Shown here piece after piece: positions 1 to 7,436 of a DNA stretch of 64,000 nt. The position numbers were made by a program, and so were the translations under genes. The stretch's first letter is position 1. Each line of letters starts with the position of its first letter. Source of the DNA: Pseudomonadota bacterium. Lineage in GTDB: Bacteria > Pseudomonadota > Alphaproteobacteria > SP197. The stretch lies in NCBI GenBank assembly GCA_039028155.1, contig JBCCIS010000002.1:62001-126000 (forward strand), given 5' to 3'. Under the pieces are notes generated by a model that did no database searches, was not told the origin of the DNA, and saw only the letters and a program-made list of their open reading frames with translations.

Positions 1-933
1 GACGCCGCGACAGGCGAACAGCGCCGACAGGCCCTCTCCCAGTTCTCTGGATCCTTGGACGTACTCTACAGCGGCTGGAGCGAGCGCCTGAAGCGCGTCC
101 TGGCCCATGTCGAGGCGGCGATCGATTTTCCCGATGAAGACCTACCCGACGACGTGGTGGCGCTCGTCGATTGTGATCTCGCCGAATTGATCACCGCCAT
201 GGATGACCATCTGGACGACCACCAGCGCGCCGAGCGCCTGCGTGAAGGGATCAGTGTGGCGATCGTCGGCGCGCCGAATGTCGGCAAATCCAGTTTGATG
301 AACCGGTTGGCGCAGCGTGACGCCGTTATCGTCTCAGAACAGGCCGGCACGACCCGCGACATCGTTGAAATCGACATGGAGGTCGGCGGCTTCGAGGTCC
401 TGCTGGCCGATACGGCGGGATTGAGAGAAAGCGACCAGGCGGTCGAGGCCGAGGGTATTCGCCGCGCCCGCGAGCGGGCCGTCGAGGCGGACCTGAGGCT
501 TGTCGTCGTCGACGCCACCCGGCTGGCGGAGACCACAGTCGATGTGGAGGACTTGGTCGATGCGCGGAGCCTTGTGGTCGCCAACAAGTGCGATCTCGCC
601 CCTATCGCACCGGATAAGAGGATTCTGGATCAGGCGGCTTGGCCGATTTCCTGCGCGACCGGTGAGGGGCTGGATCCCCTGATCGGCGGGCTCAAGGAGA
701 CGTTATGGGCGCTTTGGCCCAACCGCGACCAGCCCGGACCGTCCCGGGCGCGCCACCGAGCTGGCGTTGCCGCCGCCATCGAGGCGCTGCGGCGGGCACG
801 TGACGCAGGGGATGCGGAGCTGCGTGGCGAGGATCTAAGGATGGCGTTGCGGGCCATCGATCGCCTGACCGGACACACCGATGTCGAGGCGCTGCTTGAC
901 GTGATCTTCCGGGATTTCTGCATCGGAAAATGA
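1..933 (+). CDS. mnmE: tRNA uridine-5-carboxymethylaminomethyl(34) synthesis GTPase MnmE (5'-truncated by window edge)
   Basis: The frame is open from base 1 and reads MnmE sequence from the first codon, so only the C-terminal two thirds is present. It contains the helical domain with the inserted G domain: P-loop GAPNVGKSS, the G2 TTRD, the G3 DTAG and the G4 NKCD. It ends in the family hallmark FCIGK, whose Cys belongs to the C-terminal CxGK motif. MnmE works with MnmG, encoded 75 bp downstream, to add the cmnm5/nm5 group at the wobble uridine of certain tRNAs. The TGA stop is at 931-933 and a parS site lies between the two genes. Identification is secure; only the start is missing. Confidence 0.97.
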   Translation, partial: DAATGEQRRQALSQFSGSLDVLYSGWSERLKRVLAHVEAAIDFPDEDLPDDVVALVDCDLAELITAMDDHLDDHQRAERLREGISVAIVGAPNVGKSSLMNRLAQRDAVIVSEQAGTTRDIVEIDMEVGGFEVLLADTAGLRESDQAVEAEGIRRARERAVEADLRLVVVDATRLAETTVDVEDLVDARSLVVANKCDLAPIAPDKRILDQAAWPISCATGEGLDPLIGGLKETLWALWPNRDQPGPSRARHRAGVAAAIEALRRARDAGDAELRGEDLRMALRAIDRLTGHTDVEALLDVIFRDFCIGK

Positions 934-941
934 GGCCGGTG

Positions 942-957
942 TGTTTCACGTGAAACA
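942..957. promoter_or_regulatory. parS centromere site (ParB binding)
   Basis: Perfect 16-bp palindrome TGTTTCACGTGAAACA, identical to the widely conserved bacterial parS consensus. It lies in the short gap between mnmE and mnmG, about 3.6 kb from parB, which is the usual position for ParABS centromere sites. Confidence 0.95.
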
Positions 958-1008
958 TCGGCCCCAGGCACTTTGACTTGGCGGTGTCCGATCCCTACAT
1001 TCCGCGCC

Positions 1009-2871
1009 ATGGCAGAGGTGACGGCATATGACGTGATCGTGGTCGGCGGCGGCCACGCCGGCAGCGAGGCGGCGGCCGCCGCCGCGCGTCTTGGCGCGTC
1101 GACTCTGTTGGTCACCCACAAGGCCTCGACCATCGGCGCCATGTCCTGCAACCCCGCGATCGGTGGTCTTGGGAAGGGCCACCTTGTCAGAGAGATCGAC
1201 GCGCTGGACGGCATCATGGGCCGCGCCATCGATGCCGCCGGCATTCAGTTCCGGGTGCTCAACCGCAGCAAGGGTCCCGCGGTTCGCGGTCCACGTGCGC
1301 AGGCTGACCGGAAGCTCTACGCGGCGGCCATTCAGGCGATCCTAGCCGAATACGAGAACCTCACCATACGCGAGGCTGGTGTCGATGATATCGCGCTGGA
1401 TGACCAAGGCCGGGTCGCGGGTGTCGTCCTGGATGACGGAAGTCTAGTCAGCGCCGGGGCCGTCGTGATCACCAGCGGGACGTTTCTGCGTGGCAAGATA
1501 CATCTGGGCGAGGAGACCTGGCCCGCGGGCCGCATCGGTGATGGACCGGCGATCGGTCTGGCGCTGACCCTGGAACGCCTGGGCTTTCGCATGGGCCGGC
1601 TCAAGACCGGCACGCCGCCGCGGTTGGATGGCCGCACCATCGACTGGCGGGCGGCCGAGGTCCAGCCGGGCGACGATCCGCCGGTGCCCTTCTCGTGGAT
1701 GACCGATGTCATTCGGGTCCCGCAGGTGCCCTGCCACATCACCGAAACGGGCGCATTGGCCCACGAGATCATTCGCGGCAATCTCGACCGGGCGCCGGTG
1801 TTTTCCGGTCAAATCGACGGCACGGGGCCGCGCTACTGCCCGTCGATCGAGGACAAGGTCGTGCGCTTTGCCGACAAGACGCGCCATCAGATCTTCCTGG
1901 AACCCGAGGGCCTCGACACCCACACGGTCTATCCGAACGGGATTTCGACCTCCCTGCCCCGTGACGTCCAGGACGCCGTCGTGGCCAGCATTCCGGGCCT
2001 GGAGCATGCGAAGATAGAGCAGCACGGGTATGCCATCGAGTATGATTTCGTCGATCCCCGTGAACTGTCAAAGACCCTTGAAACCCGCAGAATCCCTGGA
2101 CTTTTTCTGGCTGGCCAGATCAACGGGACGACCGGTTACGAGGAGGCGGCCGGCCAGGGCCTGGTGGCCGGCGCCAACGCGGCGCTACAGGCGTCGGACC
2201 GCGCGTGGTTTACCCTTGACCGCGCGGAGGCTTACATCGGGGTCATGATCGACGACCTGATCGGCCGCGGCACGAGCGAGCCCTACAGGATGTTTACATC
2301 GCGCGCCGAGTATCGCCTGATCTTGCGTGCCGACAACGCCGATCTGCGACTGACACCAAAAGGCGTTCATGCCGGCCTGGTGGGTACGACCCGTGTCCGA
2401 CAGTTTGAGGCACGCCGGACGCGTGTCGAGGCCGGGCTCGATCTTGCGCGCCGTTGTCGTCTGACACCCGACGAAGCCCATCGCCACGGGCTGACCGTGA
2501 ACCGCGACGGCCGTCACCGCAGCGTGCTTGACTTGCTGGCGCTGAAGGACGTGACCTACGAGCGTCTGACAGGGATCTGGCCGGACCTTGGCGCGTTGGC
2601 GCCGGACGTCCGCGAGCAGGTCGAGATCGAAGGTCGGTATGCCGGCTATCTCGGCCGCATGGAGTCTGATGTGGCGGCGTTTCGCCGTGACGAAGGTCTG
2701 GCTCTGCCAGCCAATCTCGATTATCGGCAGATCGGCGGCCTTTCGGCCGAACTTTGCGAAAAGCTGGAAACGGCAAAGCCCGAGACACTTGGCCAGGCGT
2801 CGCGCCTGTCGGGTATGACACCAGCCGCGCTGACGGCGCTGTTGGGTCACGTGCGCCGGCGCGCGGCGTAA
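1009..2871 (+). CDS. mnmG: tRNA uridine-5-carboxymethylaminomethyl(34) synthesis enzyme MnmG (GidA)
   Basis: FAD-dependent partner of MnmE in wobble-uridine modification. The N-terminus shows the Rossmann dinucleotide fold [16 protein letters not shown], followed by the GidA signature region [23 protein letters not shown]. Around residue 370 is the second conserved stretch, [21 protein letters not shown]. From ATG 1009 the protein has 620 residues, the normal family length. An in-frame ATG at 973 would add twelve residues that do not look like family sequence, so 1009 is preferred. The stop lies 8 bp before rsmG, and the two are probably co-transcribed. Confidence 0.97.
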   Translation: MAEVTAYDVIVVGGGHAGSEAAAAAARLGASTLLVTHKASTIGAMSCNPAIGGLGKGHLVREIDALDGIMGRAIDAAGIQFRVLNRSKGPAVRGPRAQADRKLYAAAIQAILAEYENLTIREAGVDDIALDDQGRVAGVVLDDGSLVSAGAVVITSGTFLRGKIHLGEETWPAGRIGDGPAIGLALTLERLGFRMGRLKTGTPPRLDGRTIDWRAAEVQPGDDPPVPFSWMTDVIRVPQVPCHITETGALAHEIIRGNLDRAPVFSGQIDGTGPRYCPSIEDKVVRFADKTRHQIFLEPEGLDTHTVYPNGISTSLPRDVQDAVVASIPGLEHAKIEQHGYAIEYDFVDPRELSKTLETRRIPGLFLAGQINGTTGYEEAAGQGLVAGANAALQASDRAWFTLDRAEAYIGVMIDDLIGRGTSEPYRMFTSRAEYRLILRADNADLRLTPKGVHAGLVGTTRVRQFEARRTRVEAGLDLARRCRLTPDEAHRHGLTVNRDGRHRSVLDLLALKDVTYERLTGIWPDLGALAPDVREQVEIEGRYAGYLGRMESDVAAFRRDEGLALPANLDYRQIGGLSAELCEKLETAKPETLGQASRLSGMTPAALTALLGHVRRRAA

Positions 2872-2879
2872 GACGCGCC

Positions 2880-3512
2880 ATGGCCGACACCACGCCGTTG
2901 GGTCCCGACGGGTTCCAGGCGGCGATGGCGGTTTCACGTGAAACGCTCGATCGGCTTCAGATCTATGCCGATCTTCTGGTGAAATGGCAGAAATCGCTAA
3001 ATTTGGTGGGGCCGTCGACCCTCGACGACCTGTGGCGTCGCCACATGCAGGATTCGGCACAATTGCTCCGCTTTATCCCTGAGGAGACTCGGAGTCTGCT
3101 GGATCTGGGCAGCGGGGCGGGCTTTCCGGGGCTGGTGCTGGCCATCCTGGGTGTGAGGGGCGTAGAACTGGTCGAGAGTGACCAGAAAAAGGCGGTCTTT
3201 TTGCGTGAGGTTTCACGTGAAACAGGGGCGGGCGTCGTGGTCCACGCCTGCCGCATCGAGGAACTGGCGAAAAAATCCGCTGATGTGGTGACCGCGCGTG
3301 CGCTGGCGCCGCTTGATCGGCTCGTACCGATGATGTCCAGGTTCATGGGTGAGGGCAGTATAGGCCTCGTACCAAAGGGTGCGGACGTCGCCGCCGAATT
3401 GGCTAGGGCTAGCTTGGTATGCCACCTGTCCTACACGTGTCATACAAGTATGACAGACAGCTGTAGTACCATACTAGTCATCAACAACGTGTGGTATGGA
3501 GGTCGAAAGTAA
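2880..3512 (+). CDS. rsmG: 16S rRNA (guanine(527)-N(7))-methyltransferase RsmG (GidB)
   Basis: SAM-dependent methyltransferase acting on G527 of 16S rRNA in the 30S subunit. The protein of about 210 residues has the SAM-binding motif LLDLGSGAGFPGLVLAI, a conserved VTARALAPLDRL segment and the LVPKG stretch, then a C-terminal strand region ending TILVINNV. An upstream in-frame ATG at 2754 lies inside mnmG, so 2880 is the start. Two parS palindromes fall in the coding sequence, and each is translated as VSRET. The last 100 bp are much more AT-rich than the rest, with unusual codons, yet the family-like C-terminal residues are retained. I therefore regard the gene as intact. Confidence 0.93.
   Translation: MADTTPLGPDGFQAAMAVSRETLDRLQIYADLLVKWQKSLNLVGPSTLDDLWRRHMQDSAQLLRFIPEETRSLLDLGSGAGFPGLVLAILGVRGVELVESDQKKAVFLREVSRETGAGVVVHACRIEELAKKSADVVTARALAPLDRLVPMMSRFMGEGSIGLVPKGADVAAELARASLVCHLSYTCHTSMTDSCSTILVINNVWYGGRK
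2930..2945. promoter_or_regulatory. parS site inside rsmG
   Basis: The 14-bp palindromic core GTTTCACGTGAAAC (2931-2944) matches the parS core exactly, with both outermost bases altered from the consensus. It is read in frame as VSRET near the RsmG N-terminus. Confidence 0.88.
3209..3224. promoter_or_regulatory. parS site inside rsmG (second)
   Basis: GGTTTCACGTGAAACA: 15 of 16 bases match parS, including the whole palindromic core. It is again translated as VSRET, here in the RsmG Rossmann domain. It is the parS site nearest to parA. Confidence 0.9.
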
Positions 3513-3672
3513 CGCAATATACTGTATTCCCTGGTGTTGACGTTGCAAAAGATACAAGATATGGGTACTACAGAAGAGGCAAATTTAGCGGTCTTTGTCG
3601 GACAGCTGTAGGACACAGACAGACACGCCAGATGGGCCTCAGGGCTTCGTCAACAGGTTGTGGGAAAAGCAC
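3421..3672. other. AT-rich patch across the rsmG 3' end and parA leader
   Basis: I counted 79 G/C in 180 bases at 3421-3600 (44%), against roughly 60-65% by eye in the flanking genes. The patch holds a perfect inverted repeat TGTCATAC-AA-GTATGACA (3438-3455) and an 11-bp direct repeat GACAGCTGTAG (3456-3466 and 3601-3611). The part after the rsmG stop (3513-3672) carries no convincing gene and should contain the parAB leader or promoter. The cause of the composition change is unknown. Confidence 0.6.
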
Positions 3673-4563
3673 ATGTCAGCCTCAAAGTCGGGTAGGACGG
3701 TCGTGAGGCAGGAGAAACAAGGTCTAGATTTTGTGTATGACCGGCCCGGCCGCGTTATCGCCGTCGCCAACCAGAAGGGTGGCGTCGGTAAGACAACCAC
3801 CACCATCAATCTGGCAACCGCCCTGGCTGCCGTCGGCAAGCGGGTCCTGGTCGTCGACATCGATCCCCAGGGAAACGCCAGCACCGGCCTGGGCATCCCG
3901 CCCGACGAACGCCGCATCACCACCTATGACCTTCTGATCGCACCAGAGCGCCATTGGGGAGGTGCTGCCGCCGTCGCAACCGACGTACCACACCTCTATA
4001 TCGTCCCCGCCACAATGGACCTGAGCGGCGCGGAAGTGGAGCTGGTCAACGCTGACCAGCGCGAATCGCGCCTGAAGCGGGTGATCAACACCTTCAAGCG
4101 CGCCTATGATCTGGTCCTGATCGACTGCCCGCCCGCGCTTGGCCTCCTGACCATCAACGCGCTCGTTGCGGCCGACGAGGTCTTGGTGCCTCTGCAATGT
4201 GAATTCTTCGCTTTGGAAGGTTTATCTCAGTTGCTGCACACCATCGAATGCGTGCGTGATGCATATAATGACAAGCTAGAAATGACGGGCATCGTTTTGA
4301 CGATGTTCGATAGACGAAACCGCTTGTCGCGCGAGGTGGTAGCAGACGTTAGAAAGGTGCTTCCGGAACAGGTGTATGATACAATCATCCCAAGAAACGT
4401 GAGAGTGTCCGAAGCGCCTTCCCATGGCAAACCCGTTATGTTCTATGCTTTTAAGAGCGCTGGCGCCCAAGCTTATGTGCATCTAGCCGGCGAAATGTTG
4501 CGGCGCGAACGCCACCGGCCTGGCGACGCGACGCCAACCACGGTCGAAGGAATGGGATCATGA
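3673..4563 (+). CDS. parA: Chromosome-partitioning ATPase ParA (Soj family)
   Basis: Walker-type ATPase that forms gradients on the nucleoid and moves ParB-parS complexes during chromosome segregation. It has the deviant Walker A KGGVGKTTTTINLA, the switch region DIDPQGNASTGLG, Walker B-like LVLIDCPPALG, and the C-terminal RNVRVSEAPSHGKP segment typical of chromosomal ParA. I chose ATG 3673 (296 residues). The frame stays open upstream to 3595, and a GTG at 3733 would give a length closer to many relatives, so the exact start is uncertain. The stretch 4225-4480 has atypical, AT-richer codons although the protein sequence looks normal. The stop overlaps the parB start (ATGA). Confidence 0.95.
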   Translation: MSASKSGRTVVRQEKQGLDFVYDRPGRVIAVANQKGGVGKTTTTINLATALAAVGKRVLVVDIDPQGNASTGLGIPPDERRITTYDLLIAPERHWGGAAAVATDVPHLYIVPATMDLSGAEVELVNADQRESRLKRVINTFKRAYDLVLIDCPPALGLLTINALVAADEVLVPLQCEFFALEGLSQLLHTIECVRDAYNDKLEMTGIVLTMFDRRNRLSREVVADVRKVLPEQVYDTIIPRNVRVSEAPSHGKPVMFYAFKSAGAQAYVHLAGEMLRRERHRPGDATPTTVEGMGS

Positions 4564-5474
4564 GTGAAACACGCGGCCTCGGACGGGGCCTCTCGTCCTT
4601 GATCAGCGAGCCCAACCAGGCTCGTCCCAGAGACGGCTTGCGACAGGTGCCCGTCGGCGATCTTCGGCCCGGACGGTTTCAGCCGCGCACCAACTTCGAC
4701 GACGAGGAGATCGCCCACCTCGCGGACTCCCTGCGCAATCAGGGTATGCTGCAGCCGATCCTCGCCAGACCCGTGCTTGCTGGATCCGACGGCGATCTGG
4801 AGATCGTCGCCGGCGAACGGCGCTGGCGCGCCGCCCAGATCGCCATGCTGCATGACGTCCCGGTCATTGTCCGCGAGTTCTCCGACATCGAGGTCCTGGA
4901 GATCGCGCTGATCGAGAACCTCCAGCGCGCCGATCTCGACCCGTTGGAAGAAGCCGCCGCATACAAGCGCCTGGGCGACGAGTTTGGCCTCAGCCAAAAC
5001 GACATTGCCGAAGCGGTTGGGCGCAGCCGCCCGCATGTTGCCAATATGATAAGGCTTCTCGATCTGCCCGGCGCGGTTCAGGCGATGCTGGACGAGGGCC
5101 GCCTGAGCGCCGGACACGCCAGGGCGCTTCTTGGCGCCGATGAGCCCACGGAACTGGCGGAAATCGTGATCGATAAGGGCCTCAACGTCCGCCAGACCGA
5201 GGCGTTGGTTCGCGCCGGCGGTGTTGAGATAGAGGACGCGGAAGAACCCCCGGCACCCGTCGCAACTCCTGCGGCGCCCCGCGCGAGCGGACCGGTTGAC
5301 CCCAATACGTTGGACTTGGAGCGCCGGCTTAGCGACGCCCTCGGTCTTAAGGTCGAGGTGCGCGGAAGCGGCGAAAAGGGGCGTCTCGTCGTCCACTACA
5401 CGACCGTGGAGCAGCTTGACGACGTGATCACCAAACTCGAAAGCCCGTCTCGCCCAAGACTGGTGGGTTCGTGA
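4560..5474 (+). CDS. parB: Chromosome-partitioning protein ParB (Spo0J family)
   Basis: CTP-dependent DNA clamp that loads at parS and spreads along DNA. The 304-residue protein has the N-terminal GRGLSSLI box (substrate for ParA stimulation) and the FQPRTNF segment. It also has the GERRWRAAQIA motif of the CTP-binding domain, ENLQRADLDPLEEA, and a helix-turn-helix at LSQNDIAEAVGRSRPHVANM that contacts parS. A low-complexity Ala/Pro linker precedes the C-terminal dimerisation domain. It overlaps parA by four bases, indicating translational coupling. Its stop codon forms half of a perfect palindrome shared with the convergent VOC gene. Confidence 0.96.
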   Translation: MSETRGLGRGLSSLISEPNQARPRDGLRQVPVGDLRPGRFQPRTNFDDEEIAHLADSLRNQGMLQPILARPVLAGSDGDLEIVAGERRWRAAQIAMLHDVPVIVREFSDIEVLEIALIENLQRADLDPLEEAAAYKRLGDEFGLSQNDIAEAVGRSRPHVANMIRLLDLPGAVQAMLDEGRLSAGHARALLGADEPTELAEIVIDKGLNVRQTEALVRAGGVEIEDAEEPPAPVATPAAPRASGPVDPNTLDLERRLSDALGLKVEVRGSGEKGRLVVHYTTVEQLDDVITKLESPSRPRLVGS

Positions 5475-5493
5475 CGGCCGGCGCCGGCCGTCA
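5472..5493. terminator. Perfect 22-bp palindrome spanning two convergent stop codons
   Basis: TGACGGCCGGCGCCGGCCGTCA is perfectly self-complementary. Its first three bases are the parB stop and its last three are the stop of the opposite-strand VOC gene. It could act as a bidirectional hairpin between converging transcripts. No T-tract follows on either side, so a classical intrinsic terminator is not proven. Confidence 0.5.
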
Positions 5494-5859
5494 GTCAGAC
5501 ATCGCTTCGATAAACTCCAGCCGATTGCCGAACGGGTCCCTCGCGTAAGCCCTGGCTCGACCCAAGTGGTCGACCCCGCGCTCTGTTGCGACTTCCGCCG
5601 CTTCGAGCCGTGCCAGAAACGCGCCAAGGCCCTTGATCAGGAAGGCGACATGGGCCTTTGCGCCCGCCTTGAATTCGTCATCGACACCGAGATGAACCCC
5701 AACCGGACCGACGACAAACCAAACACCGCCCCGCTTGGCGAGCGCAGCCGGTTTGGCGATCTCATCGAAACCAAGGATCCGGCCATAGAAATCGCGCGCT
5801 TGCGTCTCGCAGCCCGGGGGCATGGCGATCTGCACGTGATCGATGCCCAGCATCGTCAT
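5491..5859 (-). CDS. VOC (glyoxalase/bleomycin-resistance fold) family protein
   Basis: A protein of 122 residues with the single-module VOC pattern. It begins MTMLGIDHVQIAMPPG, in which His is the first predicted metal ligand, followed by ARDFYGRILGFDE. It ends with the ARAYARDPFGNRLEFIE strand carrying the terminal Glu ligand. The start at 5859 overlaps the holA stop by the ATGA arrangement; longer in-frame sequence upstream lies inside holA. VOC proteins are usually metal-dependent lyases, isomerases or dioxygenases, or binding proteins. Nothing here fixes the substrate. Confidence 0.85.
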   Translation of the reverse strand: MTMLGIDHVQIAMPPGCETQARDFYGRILGFDEIAKPAALAKRGGVWFVVGPVGVHLGVDDEFKAGAKAHVAFLIKGLGAFLARLEAAEVATERGVDHLGRARAYARDPFGNRLEFIEAMSD

Positions 5860-6896
5860 GCGAAGACGTGCGTCTCTTTCAGGCCGCTGGTCATGCGCAT
5901 CAGGACCTCCCGGCAGATCGTGACATCGGGAAATCCGGTCGACTTGCAATGAAGATCCGCTTCGGCAAGCCACGTTAACGCCATCGCCACATCGTCGGGG
6001 CGCCAACGCCTGGCTGCGCCACGTAGCGGTTCGACAATGCGGAAGTGACGACGGGGATCCAGGCGCATCGCCTTCAAGGCGGCATCGGGCGAGCCGTTCT
6101 CAGACACAAGCGCAACAAACAGCGCCAAGCGTTGCATCTCACGACGAACCGCGCCGAGAACGGCGACCGGGCTCTCGCGCTCTGCGAATGCACGATCGAG
6201 ACCCCGGCCCAAAGCCATCGTATCGCCGGCCATGACGGCTCGCGCTATGGTTTCAAAAGTCAGATAGGAACTGTCAGCGACCACCGCGAGCACATCCTCG
6301 ACGCGGACGTCCTTATCGTCGCCCATGTAAACGGCGAGCTTGGCGATTTCCGAACGCGTCAAAAGGCGGTCGCCACCCAAGAGCTCCGCCAGTAAGCCGA
6401 CCGCGTCTGACGACGCCCGCAGGCCCTGATCAGCCAGAGCGGCGCCCACAAACCGCTCGAGATCCCGGCCTTCGTCGCGGTAGCAGGGCAGGGCGGCGCC
6501 CAGACCGGCGGCCTCGAACACCTTGCGAAGTTTAGATGACGCGCTCAGGTCGCCACCCTCGACGATGACCAGCGCATCACCCGGCGGGTCGGCCAGAAAC
6601 GTCTTCATCACACCGGCCAGACGGTCGCCGGCGTCCTTCAAACGAATGACGCGCCGCCCGCCGGTCAAGGCGATCGCCGCGGCCTCGTCATTCAGCATGG
6701 CAGCATCCTTGGCGACCGCGGCAGGGTCGAGCTCGGCCACCCGGAAGGGATCGGAGAGATCGTCGACCACACCGCGCGCCAGTGTCTCGGCACGCTCACG
6801 CGCCAGACCGCTATCGGGACCGAAGACCAGAACCGCGCGTACCTTTGGGTCGGGACTCTTGACGAAGCCGTCCGCCTGGCGCGCCGAGATCTTCAC
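5856..6896 (-). CDS. holA: DNA polymerase III subunit delta (HolA)
   Basis: Clamp-loader delta subunit, which opens the beta sliding clamp. The 346-residue length is normal. The N-terminal half contains AVLVFGPDSGLARERAETLA, a degenerate nucleotide-binding fold without a functional Walker A, as expected for delta. The middle contains GGDRLLTRSEIAKLAVYMG, the conserved delta segment linking domains 2 and 3. Placement next to lptE and leuS is the common proteobacterial order leuS-lptE-holA, read here on the minus strand. Fifteen bases separate it from lptE. Confidence 0.95.
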   Translation of the reverse strand: MKISARQADGFVKSPDPKVRAVLVFGPDSGLARERAETLARGVVDDLSDPFRVAELDPAAVAKDAAMLNDEAAAIALTGGRRVIRLKDAGDRLAGVMKTFLADPPGDALVIVEGGDLSASSKLRKVFEAAGLGAALPCYRDEGRDLERFVGAALADQGLRASSDAVGLLAELLGGDRLLTRSEIAKLAVYMGDDKDVRVEDVLAVVADSSYLTFETIARAVMAGDTMALGRGLDRAFAERESPVAVLGAVRREMQRLALFVALVSENGSPDAALKAMRLDPRRHFRIVEPLRGAARRWRPDDVAMALTWLAEADLHCKSTGFPDVTICREVLMRMTSGLKETHVFA

Positions 6897-6911
6897 GGTT
6901 CGCCCAAATCC

Positions 6912-7436
6912 CTAACCTGTGTCACGAGAGAAATAGAGCGCCAGCAATGCGGCGATTGAGGAGGAGAGATCGCGCGCAGCTTCGCGGCCAGTCTCCTGTT
7001 CGGCGACGAGCGTCGCGAACTCGGATTCTACAACGTCATAACTGCCGACCGCGCGCGCACTGTCGTCATAGACGACATTCCCGGTCGTGCTGTCGAGCAA
7101 TTGAAAACTCGCCGAAAGAGTAAAGTTGTAGCGGGTGATGGTATCCGTCGTTTGGATCTGCAGCGGTGCCGTCGACTCCTCAATCTCGACGAACAGTCTG
7201 TAACGCGTCGGCTGCGGACCGACGCCCGCGGTCAAGCGGTCGGTCAGTTCGTTGCGCAAGATCTGCCCAATCCGGTCCGGGATGGGATCGACCCGCACGG
7301 ATGCCATCTCAAGCGACGCACCCGCGCCATTCTCCGGTGTACCGTAGAGCGGCTTAAAGCCGCAGCCGGTCACGACCAGTCCGACGGTACCCAATACCCC
7401 GGTGACAAGTCCGCGTCGGTCGAATGCCGTCTTCAT
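6912..7436 (-). CDS. lptE: LPS-assembly lipoprotein LptE
   Basis: A protein of 174 residues with a lipoprotein signal: a positively charged start, then a hydrophobic stretch ending in the lipobox VVTGC near residue 25, followed by GFKPLYG, the typical LptE opening. In Gram-negative bacteria LptE plugs the LptD barrel and helps place lipopolysaccharide in the outer leaflet. Sequence conservation is low, so the call rests on the lipobox, the FKPLYG start, the size and the leuS-lptE-holA order. The start codon overlaps the leuS stop (ATGA). Confidence 0.92.
   Translation of the reverse strand: MKTAFDRRGLVTGVLGTVGLVVTGCGFKPLYGTPENGAGASLEMASVRVDPIPDRIGQILRNELTDRLTAGVGPQPTRYRLFVEIEESTAPLQIQTTDTITRYNFTLSASFQLLDSTTGNVVYDDSARAVGSYDVVESEFATLVAEQETGREAARDLSSSIAALLALYFSRDTG

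Noticed and set aside
2754-2879. Longer N-terminus of RsmG starting at 2754
   Set aside because: The extra 42 codons lie inside mnmG, have no ribosome site and no family similarity. ATG 2880 gives the normal length.
3600-3700. Possible DnaA boxes or origin near rsmG-parA (TTGTGGGAA-like sequence)
   Set aside because: Only one weak match to TTATCCACA and no cluster or DnaA gene. An origin cannot be supported.
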